64,000 nucleotides of DNA from Curvibacter microcysteis (GTDB lineage Bacteria > Pseudomonadota > Gammaproteobacteria > Burkholderiales > Burkholderiaceae_C). Both the position numbers and the translations under genes were made by a program. Location of the stretch: assembly GCF_028649455.1 (NCBI RefSeq), contig NZ_JAQSIO010000001.1, forward strand, positions 124,001-188,000, read 5' to 3'. Shown piece after piece: positions 17,559-25,324 of the stretch. The first letter of the stretch is position 1; each line of letters begins with the position of its first letter. The notes under the pieces were generated by a model that worked only from the letters and a program-made list of their open reading frames with translations, had not been told where the DNA came from and did no database searches.

Positions 17559-18566
17559 TCACCAATTGTTGTCGTCCGAGCCCCCAGCGTCGCCGCTGCT
17601 GTCCCAGGAGTCCGACGAGCCACTGCCAGCATCGAAGGCGCCGTAGTCGGGCGGGTTGTCGATGGGGGTGTAGCCGCCGCTGGTGTCGTTCACGCTGTGG
17701 CCACTGCCCGACTGGGACCCCGAGCCTGCACTGCCGCTGCTGCGATCGTCACCATGCTCCAGCACCTTGGCCAGGCCGTAGCCGGCGGCAGCACCGGCCA
17801 AGCCGCCCAACACCACACCGCCAATGCCAGGGCCCGACGAGGCGGGCGCACCATAGCCTGGCTGGCCATAACCAGGTTGACCATAGACCGGAGGCTGGCC
17901 GTAGCCCGGCGCCGTGGGAGCGCGGCCAAAGCCGTTGCCCCCCATGGCGGCACCGGCACCGGCGCCCACTCCGGCACCCGCCATGGCCGGGGCCGGCGGG
18001 GTCAGCACGCGCGAAGCGATCTTCCAGACCACGAACAGCACACCGCCGGCGATCACGAGGTAAAACCAGGGAAAGCCCCCGCCCGAGGCCGGCGCGCTGG
18101 CCGGGGACTTGCTCACCGGGGCCGGGGTGGCGGCCGGCGTGTTCAGCGGCGCCCCCGCGCTGGCGCTGCTGCTGGCTGGCGAGGACAGGGCGGGCTTGTT
18201 GTCAGACAGCGGGATCTTGTCGAGCAGGTTGCGGAAACGCTGCGGGTCGGATGCGAACTTGAGGCTGGGGTCCAGGCGCTGGGCTTCCAGCAGGGCCTGG
18301 CGGGCGTCGCCGTTGCGGCCTTCGCGGGCCAGCACTTCACCCAGCTGGTAATGGGCCTTGGCGCTGTTGGGTTTTTCTTTGAGCACCTCGCGCAGCAGGG
18401 TCTCGGCCTGGCGGTACTCGCCGGCATTGACGGCTTGCTCAATGTCTTTGGGGGTGGGCAGGGCCCAGGCGAACGAGGCGGCCAGCACCAGGGCCAGGCC
18501 AGCCAGCCAGTGGCGACCACGGTGTGCGCCCATACGGGCCGACAAAAAAGACGGGGCGGTCAACAT
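17559..18566 (-). CDS. TPR-containing membrane protein with Gly-rich tail
   Basis: A 335-residue protein of unknown function. An N-terminal hydrophobic segment (GLALVLAASFAWA) is a likely signal peptide. Residues about 38-105 form one to two tetratricopeptide repeats (AVNAGEYRQAETLLREVL; AHYQLGEVLAREGRNGDARQ). A Ser/Ala/Pro-rich linker leads to a transmembrane helix (FPWFYLVIAGGVLFVVWKIA, about 165-185). The rest is Gly/Tyr/Ser rich with YGQPGYGQPG repeats and ends in an acidic SDDNNW. AAGGAG lies 9 bp before ATG 18566. It follows the catabolic operon on the same strand after a 113-bp gap, so read-through is possible. TPRs suggest protein-protein contact in the periplasm. Confidence 0.72.
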   Translation of the reverse strand: MLTAPSFLSARMGAHRGRHWLAGLALVLAASFAWALPTPKDIEQAVNAGEYRQAETLLREVLKEKPNSAKAHYQLGEVLAREGRNGDARQALLEAQRLDPSLKFASDPQRFRNLLDKIPLSDNKPALSSPASSSASAGAPLNTPAATPAPVSKSPASAPASGGGFPWFYLVIAGGVLFVVWKIASRVLTPPAPAMAGAGVGAGAGAAMGGNGFGRAPTAPGYGQPPVYGQPGYGQPGYGAPASSGPGIGGVVLGGLAGAAAGYGLAKVLEHGDDRSSGSAGSGSQSGSGHSVNDTSGGYTPIDNPPDYGAFDAGSGSSDSWDSSGDAGGSDDNNW

Positions 18567-18679
18567 GGATCAGAACTCCTTCAGAGGACAGGCCGGCCCG
18601 CCGCAGCATGCAACGGGAGCCAGCCCGCATTCTCAACGCCATATGGAGCGCCACAGCCAACAAACAAGACCCTGAAGAA

Positions 18680-19582
18680 CTAATTTACAAGTGCGCCTGG
18701 GGAGGCGGCGGCCGGTGCCAGGCCCAGGATCTGGCGCGCCTCGGACGGACTGGCCACCTCGCGCCCGGCCTCCCGGGCGTAGCGCGCCAGCTGCTCGATC
18801 AGCGGGCCGTTGCTGCGCACCTTCTCGCCATCGGGCAGGTAGAACGTGTCTTCCAGGCCGCTGCGCAGGTGCCCGCCCAGCTCGGCGGTGCGGCGGTGCA
18901 CGGGCCAGATCTCGGCGCGGCCGATCACCGTGCTTTGCCAGGGCGCGCCCGGCAGCTTGAGCTTGAGCAGGATCGGCAGCAGCTCCGGGTCGGCCGGCAT
19001 GCCCGAGGCCACGCCCATGACAAAGTTGTACTCGGGCAGGCCGGTGTACAGCCCGGTCTGCACATACATCTCGACGCAGCGCACGATGCCCACATCAAAG
19101 CACTCGAACTCGGGCTTGGTGCCGGTCTCGTGCATCACGTCGATGAAGTCCTTCACCTTGGCGGGCGGGTTGTCGAACAGCATCGGTGGCCAGGCCCAGC
19201 GCCCGTCGGCGCGCACCTTGAGGTAGTTGAGCGAGCCCGCGTTGCAGGCCGCCATCTCGGGCCGGGTGGCGCGCAGGCAGTCCAGCGGGCCCTGGTAGTC
19301 GGGGCCGACCACGCCGGTGGTCTGGTTGATGATCAAGCCGGGGCAGGCCTCGCGCATGGCCTCGGTGCAGGCCAGGGCCACGGCCGGGTCCCAGCTCGGC
19401 AGGTGGCCGCGGCCCGGGTTTTGATCGCGGAAGTGCACATGCACCACCGAGGCGCCGGCGTCGTAGGCACGGCGCGCCTCGGCGGCCAACTCGGCTGGGC
19501 TGACCGGCACGGCGTGCTGGCCCGGGTCGGTCAAAACGCCGGTGATGGAACAGGTGATGATGGCCTTGTCGCTGGGGCTCAT
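18680..19582 (-). CDS. Beta-keto acid cleavage enzyme (BKACE, DUF849 family)
   Basis: A 300-residue TIM-barrel metalloenzyme of the family typified by 3-keto-5-aminohexanoate cleavage enzyme (Kce). These enzymes use Zn2+ and acetyl-CoA to convert a beta-keto acid into acetoacetate and a new acyl-CoA. Metal and substrate motifs are visible: ITCSITG at the N-terminus, VVHVHFRD (the HxH metal pair, about residues 47-49), NQTTG and GGHLRSGLEDTFYLPDG near the end. AAGGAG lies 6 bp before ATG 19582. It is the last gene of the nine-gene operon, 51 bp after the thioesterase. Classical Atu clusters do not carry such a gene, so it may provide an alternative cleavage step for the 3-oxo intermediate (inference). 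Confidence 0.85.
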   Translation of the reverse strand: MSPSDKAIITCSITGVLTDPGQHAVPVSPAELAAEARRAYDAGASVVHVHFRDQNPGRGHLPSWDPAVALACTEAMREACPGLIINQTTGVVGPDYQGPLDCLRATRPEMAACNAGSLNYLKVRADGRWAWPPMLFDNPPAKVKDFIDVMHETGTKPEFECFDVGIVRCVEMYVQTGLYTGLPEYNFVMGVASGMPADPELLPILLKLKLPGAPWQSTVIGRAEIWPVHRRTAELGGHLRSGLEDTFYLPDGEKVRSNGPLIEQLARYAREAGREVASPSEARQILGLAPAAASPGALVN

Positions 19583-19633
19583 GGGTGTCTCCTTCGGGAT
19601 GAAACAAACCAGTGCGCCCGGACCAGGCGCACC

Positions 19634-20119
19634 TCAAGAAACGATGTAGGCCCCGGTGCCCGTGGACATCAGGGTGCCGTCGGGGCCGCGGAACTCCATG
19701 CGCGTGGAGGCCACGCGCGAGCCCAGGCGCAGCACCTCGGCGTGCAGGGTGAAGTACTCGCCAATGGCGGGGCGCAGGTAGTCGATGCGCAGGTCGATGG
19801 TGCCGAGCTTGGCAAAGCGCTTGAGCCGCTCCAGTGGCGGCTCGTCCATGTGGCGCGCGCCGATGGCGGCCATCACCGCCAGGCCACCCAGCGCGTCCAG
19901 GCCGGCCGCGGCGACGCCGCCGTGCAGTCGGTTGTAGCTGAAGTGGCCGATCAGCTCGCGCTTCATGTCGATGCGCGCGGTCACGGTCTCGGGCTTGAGC
20001 GAGGTGATCTTCAGGCCGAGCACGGTGTTGAAGACGATCATTTCTTCAAAGATCTTCTTCAGGCCGGTTTCAAACTCGGGCTCAAAGGCTTCGGGCAGGG
20101 GGGCGTGGGTTTTGCTCAT
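19634..20119 (-). CDS. Hotdog-fold acyl-CoA thioesterase (YigI/PaaI-like)
   Basis: A 161-residue hotdog protein. The segment FSYNRLHGGVAAAGLDALGGLAV carries the HGG turn and hotdog helix of the PaaI/YigI group, and RIDYLRPAIGEYFTLHAEVLR is the matching beta-sheet. ATG 20119 overlaps the stop of the preceding dehydrogenase (ATGA); an earlier in-frame start at 20128 is less likely. Being coupled to a dehydrogenase and followed by a beta-keto acid cleavage enzyme, it could release a free 3-oxo acid from its CoA ester for that enzyme. That function is inferred from context only. Confidence 0.82.
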   Translation of the reverse strand: MSKTHAPLPEAFEPEFETGLKKIFEEMIVFNTVLGLKITSLKPETVTARIDMKRELIGHFSYNRLHGGVAAAGLDALGGLAVMAAIGARHMDEPPLERLKRFAKLGTIDLRIDYLRPAIGEYFTLHAEVLRLGSRVASTRMEFRGPDGTLMSTGTGAYIVS

Positions 20120-21288
20120 AAGCCCCATTGTCGGGCGGCCAGGTCTTTCATGATTTCCTCGGCGCCGCCGCCAATCATCATGACCTTGACCTCGCGGTAC
20201 AGGCGCTCGCTGACGGTGCCGCGCATGAAGCCCATGCCGCCGAGGATTTGCACCGCCTGGTCGGCGCAGAACTGCAGGGTCTGGGTGCTGTGGTTTTTCA
20301 ACAGGCAGACCTGCGCCACCCAGTCGGCGCCCGTGTCTCTGGCATCGGCACGGGCCGCCACGGCCTCCAGCCAGGCGGCGGTGGACTGGATGCGCATCTG
20401 CATGTCGACCAGCTTGTGGCGGATCACCTGGCGCTCGACCAGGGCCGCACCAAAGGTGTGGCGCTGGCGCGCCCAGGCCAGGGCCTCGTCGAAGCAGGCT
20501 TCGCTGAAGCCCAAGGCCGCCGCCGACATGCCAAAACGCTCGGCATTGAAGTTGCCCATGATCATGCGAAAGCCCTGCCCCTCCTCGCCCAGGCAGTAGC
20601 GGGCCGGCACGCGCACGCGGTCAAAGTGCAGTTGCGCGGTGTCCGAGCAGTGCCAGCCCATTTTTTGCAGCGGCCGCCGCGTGAGGCCCGCGCTGTGGCC
20701 CGGCACCACGATCATCGAGATGCCGCCCGCGCCCTTGCTGCCGGGCTCGCCCGTGCGCACCGCGACGGTGAGCCAGTCGGCGCGCAGGCCCGAGGTGATG
20801 AAGGTCTTTTCGCCCTCGATCACGTAGTCGTCGCCGTCGCGCCGGGCCGTGCAGCGCAGCGCCGCCACGTCCGAGCCGCCACCGGGCTCGGTGATGGCCA
20901 GCGCGGCGATCTGCTCGCCACGCAGCACCGGCGGGATCACCTCTTGGCACAGCGCCGCGCTGCCATGCGCCAGCACCGGCGGCAAGCCGATGTTGTGCGA
21001 CAGCAGGCTGGCCAGCACGCCGCCGCTGCCGCCATGCCGGCACAGGGCCTGCCACAGCGACAGGCGCAGCGCGTACGGCGCGGGGGTGCCGCCATGGGCC
21101 TCGGGATAGCCCAGGCCGAGCAGGCCCAGCTCGCCCGCGCGCCGGTACAGCGCGCGCGGAAACTCGCCCGCCGCATCCCAGTCGCTGACATGGGGGGCGA
21201 TCTCCTCGCGAGCGAAGCGGGCCACCAGGTCGCTGAGGGCGGCCCGGTCGGCGCGCAGTTCATCGGGGTTCATCGGGATGGGGCTCAT
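20116..21288 (-). CDS. Acyl-CoA dehydrogenase (second of two in the operon)
   Basis: A 390-residue FAD enzyme. Family segments seen: AALAITEPGGGSDVAALRC and EGEKTFITSG (FAD and substrate region), GMSAAALGFSEACFDEALAWARQRHTFG split over residues about 255-285, and the C-terminal YREVKVMMIGGGAEEIMKDLAARQ, which includes the usual catalytic Glu position. ATG 21288 overlaps the carboxylase alpha stop by 4 bp; its own stop overlaps the thioesterase start. It differs clearly from the AtuD-like dehydrogenase upstream, so a different chain length or a later round of oxidation is likely. Confidence 0.88.
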   Translation of the reverse strand: MSPIPMNPDELRADRAALSDLVARFAREEIAPHVSDWDAAGEFPRALYRRAGELGLLGLGYPEAHGGTPAPYALRLSLWQALCRHGGSGGVLASLLSHNIGLPPVLAHGSAALCQEVIPPVLRGEQIAALAITEPGGGSDVAALRCTARRDGDDYVIEGEKTFITSGLRADWLTVAVRTGEPGSKGAGGISMIVVPGHSAGLTRRPLQKMGWHCSDTAQLHFDRVRVPARYCLGEEGQGFRMIMGNFNAERFGMSAAALGFSEACFDEALAWARQRHTFGAALVERQVIRHKLVDMQMRIQSTAAWLEAVAARADARDTGADWVAQVCLLKNHSTQTLQFCADQAVQILGGMGFMRGTVSERLYREVKVMMIGGGAEEIMKDLAARQWGL

Positions 21289-23285
21289 GCCACGGACTCC
21301 AAAACGGGGGCGGCTGCAGGCTGGGCCGGCGCCAGCCGCAACAGGACTTGACCCGGCGCCACCTGCTGGCCTGGCGCCACCAGCAGCTCCGCCACCTGGG
21401 CGGGGGCGCTGGCCGCGATCACATGCTCGAGCTTCATGGACTCGATCACCAGCAGCGGCTGGCCCGCCAGCAGGGCCTGACCGGGCGCCACGTCGACCCG
21501 CAGCACGCGGCCATTGAAGGGCGCACGCAGCACGCGCGCGGCCTCGCCCTCGCCGGCCCGGCGCAGCGGCTCGAAGCTGGCGTCCTCCAGCCAGCCATCG
21601 ACACCAGCAAGCTGCACATGCCAGCGTCGCCCGGCCAGGGCCACGGCGCGCACGGACCACTGGCGGCCGTCCTGGCTCAGCAGCAGGCGGCCATCAGCCA
21701 GTGGCTGCAGGCCCAGCTGGAAGGGCTGGCCCTGGGGGTCGCGCCCCTGCAAAACGCCCTGCCCGGCCTCGCCCACCGACCAGCTTTGCACCTGGTCGCG
21801 GTGGCGCAGGCGCAGTGGGCGCTCCAATGGGCAAGCCAACTGCGCGGCCGGCGCACGCGCCAGCCACACCAGGGCCGGGCCGGCCGGAGCCAGGGCCTGC
21901 TGCTCGGCCGCCAACAGGCCGGCGCGCAAGGCCGGGCCGTGCTGCTGCACAAAAGGGATCAGGGCCTGGCCGGCGCGGAACTCGGGATGGTCCAGGCAGG
22001 CGGCCAGGAAGGCGCGGTTGCTCGGCAGGCCCAGCAGCTCGGTCTGGGCCAGGGCCCGCAGCAGGTGCTCGATGGCCGCCTCGCGCGTGGGGCCGTGGGC
22101 AATCAGCTTGCCCAGCAGGGGGTCGTAGTGCGGGCTGACCTCGGTGCCGGTGGCCAGGGCGTGGTCAAAGCGCAGGCCGCCCAGGCCGGCGCGCTCGAAG
22201 TGGCGCGCGCCGGGCGGCTCGCTGAAGTGCAGCAGACGCCCGGTGTGCGGGCGGAAGTGCTCGTCCTCGGCACACAGGCGCAGCTCGATGGCATGGCCTT
22301 CGAATCGGACCTGCTCCTGGCGCAGCGGCAACGGCTCACCGCGCGCCACGCGCAGCTGCCACTCGACCAGGTCCAGCCCGGTCAGGGCCTCGGTGACCGG
22401 GTGCTCGACCTGGAGCCGGGTGTTCATCTCCATCAGGTAGAAGTCGCTGCCGTCGAGCAGGAACTCCACCGTGCCCGCGCCCACATAGCCCGCTGCCCGG
22501 GCCAGGGCCACGGCGCAGTCGCCCATGCGCTGGCGCAAGGCCGCGTCCACCGCCGGGCTGGGCGCTTCTTCAATGATCTTCTGGTGCCGGCGCTGCACCG
22601 AGCAATCGCGCTCGCCCAGGTGGATGCAGTGGCCTTGCGTGTCGGCAAACACCTGCAGCTCGACATGGCGCGGCGCCAGCAAGGCGCGTTCGATCAGCAG
22701 GTCGCCACAGCCAAAACCCGCCAGCGCCTCGGAGCGCGCGCTGGCCAGCGCGGCGGCGAGCTCGGCGGGCTGGGTCACCAGGCGCATGCCGCGCCCACCA
22801 CCGCCCGCCACCGCCTTGACCATCACGGGGTAGCCGATGCGCTCGGCCTCGGTGGCGAAGCGCTCGGGGCGCTGATCCTCGCCCGCGTAGCCGGGCAGGC
22901 AGGGCACACCCTGGGATTGGGCCAGCGCCTTGGCCGCCGCCTTGCTGCCCAGCGCCCGGATGGCGTCCGGCGGCGGGCCCACCCAGGCCAGCCCCGCGTC
23001 GAGCACCGCCTGGGCGAAGTCGGCGTTCTCGCTCAAGAAGCCATACCCGGGGTGCACCGCGTCGGCGCCGGTGGCGCGGGCCGCCGCCAGCAGGCGGTCG
23101 ACGCGCAGGTAGCTGTCGGCCGAGCGGCTGCCGCCCAGCGCAAAGGCCTGGCCGGCCTCGCGCACATGCAGGGCCTGGGCGTCGGGCTCGGAGAACACCG
23201 CCACCGTCTCCAGGCCCAGCGCGTGGGCGCTGCGGATGATGCGGCGGGCGATCTCGCCGCGGTTGGCGATCAAGAGGCGTTTCAT
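21285..23285 (-). CDS. atuF: Acyl-CoA carboxylase alpha subunit (biotin carboxylase + biotin carrier), AtuF-like
   Basis: A 666-residue biotin-dependent carboxylase alpha chain. The N-terminal biotin carboxylase domain has LLIANRGEIARRIIRSA, HPGYGFLSENADFAQ, the ATP loop AVAGGGGRGMRLV, HLGERDCSVQRRHQKIIEEAPSP split by residue numbering near 210-235, and MEMNTRLQVEHPVTE. The C-terminal carrier domain holds the biotin lysine in VIESMKLEHVI (about residue 624). Length matches AtuF and LiuD (MCC alpha), which cannot be separated by eye; the AtuF call rests on gene order and on the beta subunit. It overlaps both neighbours by 4 bp, showing tight translational coupling. Confidence 0.87.
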   Translation of the reverse strand: MKRLLIANRGEIARRIIRSAHALGLETVAVFSEPDAQALHVREAGQAFALGGSRSADSYLRVDRLLAAARATGADAVHPGYGFLSENADFAQAVLDAGLAWVGPPPDAIRALGSKAAAKALAQSQGVPCLPGYAGEDQRPERFATEAERIGYPVMVKAVAGGGGRGMRLVTQPAELAAALASARSEALAGFGCGDLLIERALLAPRHVELQVFADTQGHCIHLGERDCSVQRRHQKIIEEAPSPAVDAALRQRMGDCAVALARAAGYVGAGTVEFLLDGSDFYLMEMNTRLQVEHPVTEALTGLDLVEWQLRVARGEPLPLRQEQVRFEGHAIELRLCAEDEHFRPHTGRLLHFSEPPGARHFERAGLGGLRFDHALATGTEVSPHYDPLLGKLIAHGPTREAAIEHLLRALAQTELLGLPSNRAFLAACLDHPEFRAGQALIPFVQQHGPALRAGLLAAEQQALAPAGPALVWLARAPAAQLACPLERPLRLRHRDQVQSWSVGEAGQGVLQGRDPQGQPFQLGLQPLADGRLLLSQDGRQWSVRAVALAGRRWHVQLAGVDGWLEDASFEPLRRAGEGEAARVLRAPFNGRVLRVDVAPGQALLAGQPLLVIESMKLEHVIAASAPAQVAELLVAPGQQVAPGQVLLRLAPAQPAAAPVLESVA

Positions 23286-24085
23286 GGCTGACTCCAGGGC
23301 GCCGGGCGGCGCGCGGCAAAAGCGGCCAGGCCGGCTGCGGCCTCGGGCCCGCGCAGCGACTGGGCAAAGGCCTGGGCCGCCGTGTCCAGCCAGGCGTCCA
23401 AACCGGTGTCAAAGGGGTGGTTCAGCAAGCGCTTGGTGGCGGCCACCGCGGCCGGCGCGCTGGGGGCCAGGGCCTGCAGCTGCGCGGCCACAGCCGCGGA
23501 CAGGTCGTCCACCACGGTGTGGACCAAGCCGTCGGCCTGGGCCTGGGGGGCGTCGACGCGCTGGCCCGACAGCAACCAGCGCCGCGCCGACGCGTCGCCC
23601 ATACGGCGCTGCACAAAGGGGGCAATCTGCGCCGGCACGATGCCCAGCGTGACCTCTGGCGTGGCAAACACCGCGCGCGGCGAGGCCAGCACCCAATCGG
23701 CGCAGCAGACCAGGCCCAGGCCGCCGCCCATGGCGGGGCCATCCACCGCCGCCAGCAGGATTTGAGGCAAGGCGCACAGGTCTTGCAACAAGCGGCCAAA
23801 GCCGCGGTTCATGGGCCGCAAGGGGTCGGCCTGACCGGGGGCCAGGGGCTGGCCGATTTGTTGGGCGAAGCCGCCCAGGCTGCCGCCGGCACAGAAGCTG
23901 CCCCCCGCGCCTTGCAACACGATGGCGCGCAGGGCCAGGTCGCCCTGGGCCCGCGCGCAAGCGGCGCTCAAGGCCTCGACCAGGGCCGGGCTCAGGGCGT
24001 TGCGGCTGGCGGGGTCGTTCAGGGTCCAGTGCTCGGCCTGGCCGCTGCCCAGGGGCTGGCGGGTGATCAGCAGGGATTCACTCAC
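23282..24085 (-). CDS. atuE: Enoyl-CoA hydratase, AtuE-like (isohexenylglutaconyl-CoA hydratase type)
   Basis: A 267-residue crotonase-fold enzyme. The oxyanion-hole segments GGSFCAGGSLGGF and AVDGPAMGGGLGLVCCADW are present, and the catalytic Glu is in ATPEVTLGIVPAQIAPFV. The GIVPAQIAPFV stretch is what I recall from AtuE/LiuC-type hydratases, which hydrate 3-branched glutaconyl-CoA products of the carboxylase. The position of the second crotonase Glu after GGG is occupied by Leu/Gly, also seen in this subgroup. Start is GTG 24085 with GGAG 7 bp upstream, 13 bp after the dehydrogenase stop; the stop overlaps the carboxylase start. Confidence 0.83.
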   Translation of the reverse strand: MSESLLITRQPLGSGQAEHWTLNDPASRNALSPALVEALSAACARAQGDLALRAIVLQGAGGSFCAGGSLGGFAQQIGQPLAPGQADPLRPMNRGFGRLLQDLCALPQILLAAVDGPAMGGGLGLVCCADWVLASPRAVFATPEVTLGIVPAQIAPFVQRRMGDASARRWLLSGQRVDAPQAQADGLVHTVVDDLSAAVAAQLQALAPSAPAAVAATKRLLNHPFDTGLDAWLDTAAQAFAQSLRGPEAAAGLAAFAARRPAPWSQP

Positions 24086-24098
24086 GGCGGCGCTCCGT

Positions 24099-25277
24099 TC
24101 AGGCCTGGGGGCGCTTGGCGATGCCCAGCGTCTTGGCCAGGATGCCCAGCATGACCTCGTCGGCGCCGCCGCCGATGGAGCCCAGGCGGCCGTCGCGGTA
24201 CAGGCGCGAGACCTTGTTCTCCCAGGTGAAGCCCATGCCGCCCCAGAACTGCAGGCAGCCGTCGGGGATGAGGCGGTTCAGCCGCCCGGCCTTGAGCTTG
24301 GCCATGCTGGCGAGTTCGGTCACGTCCTGGCCCTGCACATACAGCTCGCAGGCGCGGTAGGTCAGCGCGCGCAGGCTTTCCAGCTCGGTCTTCATCTCGG
24401 CCAGCTTGAACTGCACCCACTGCTGGTCGGCCAGGGTGCCGCCAAACAAGCGGCGCTCCTGGGCCCAGCCGATGGTGGCGCTCAAGCAGTTGTCCAGCGA
24501 CTGCAGGCAGCTCGCGGCGGCCCACAGGCGCTCTTCCTGGAACTGCTGCATTTGGTAGATGAAGCCCTGGCCTTCGGCGCCGATGCGGTTGCGCTGCGGC
24601 ACGCGCACCTCGTCAAAGTACAGCAGGCCGGTGTCGCTGCTGTTCATGCCGATCTTCTTGATCTTGCGCGCCACCTCGATGCCCTGGGTCAGCCGGCCCC
24701 GGGGCCCGTCGCGCAGCGGCACCATGACCAGGCTCTTGTTCTTGTGCACCGGGCCTTCGCCGGTGTTGACCAGCATGCACATCCAGTCCGCCTGCAGGCT
24801 GTTGGTGATCCACATCTTCTGGCCGCTGATGACGTAGTCGTCGCCGTCCCGGCGCGCCACGCTCTTGATGCCGGCCACATCGCTGCCGGCGCCAGGCTCG
24901 GACACGCCGATGCATCCCACCTGATCGCCCGCGATCGCCGGGGCCAGGAACTCGCGCCGCAGTTCGTCACTGCCAAAGCGCGCCAGCGCGGGGGTGCACA
25001 TGTCGGTCTGCACGCCAATCGCCATCGGCACGCCGCCGCAGTCGATGTGGCCCAGGGTCTCGGCCATGGCCAGGCCGTAGCTGTAGTCGAGGCCGGCGCC
25101 GCCATAGGCCTCGGGCTTGGTCAGGCCCAGCAGGCCCAACTGGCCCATCTTCTTGAACACCTCGTGCGCGGGGAACATCTCGGCCTCTTCCCACGCGTCC
25201 ACATGGGGGTTGATCTCAGCGTCGATGAAGCGCTTCAGGGTGTTCTGGATCTCACGGTGCTCATGGGTGAATTGCAT
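24099..25277 (-). CDS. atuD: Acyl-CoA dehydrogenase, AtuD-like (citronellyl-CoA dehydrogenase type)
   Basis: A 392-residue FAD enzyme very close in length and wording to AtuD. Distinctive segments are DAEINPHVDAWEEAEMFP, GVQTDMCTPALARFGSDELR, GCIGVSEPGAGSDVAGIKS, MVPLRDGPRG and the C-terminal LGSIGGGADEVMLGILAKTLG. AtuD oxidises citronellyl-CoA to cis-geranyl-CoA before carboxylation. CGGAG lies 7 bp before ATG 25277. It follows the carboxyltransferase gene by 47 bp and precedes the hydratase by 13 bp, the AtuC-D-E order of Pseudomonas. Confidence 0.86.
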   Translation of the reverse strand: MQFTHEHREIQNTLKRFIDAEINPHVDAWEEAEMFPAHEVFKKMGQLGLLGLTKPEAYGGAGLDYSYGLAMAETLGHIDCGGVPMAIGVQTDMCTPALARFGSDELRREFLAPAIAGDQVGCIGVSEPGAGSDVAGIKSVARRDGDDYVISGQKMWITNSLQADWMCMLVNTGEGPVHKNKSLVMVPLRDGPRGRLTQGIEVARKIKKIGMNSSDTGLLYFDEVRVPQRNRIGAEGQGFIYQMQQFQEERLWAAASCLQSLDNCLSATIGWAQERRLFGGTLADQQWVQFKLAEMKTELESLRALTYRACELYVQGQDVTELASMAKLKAGRLNRLIPDGCLQFWGGMGFTWENKVSRLYRDGRLGSIGGGADEVMLGILAKTLGIAKRPQA

Positions 25278-25324
25278 GGTTGGTCTCCGTTTTGGTCATG
25301 AGGGATCCGGGGGCAGCGCAAGGT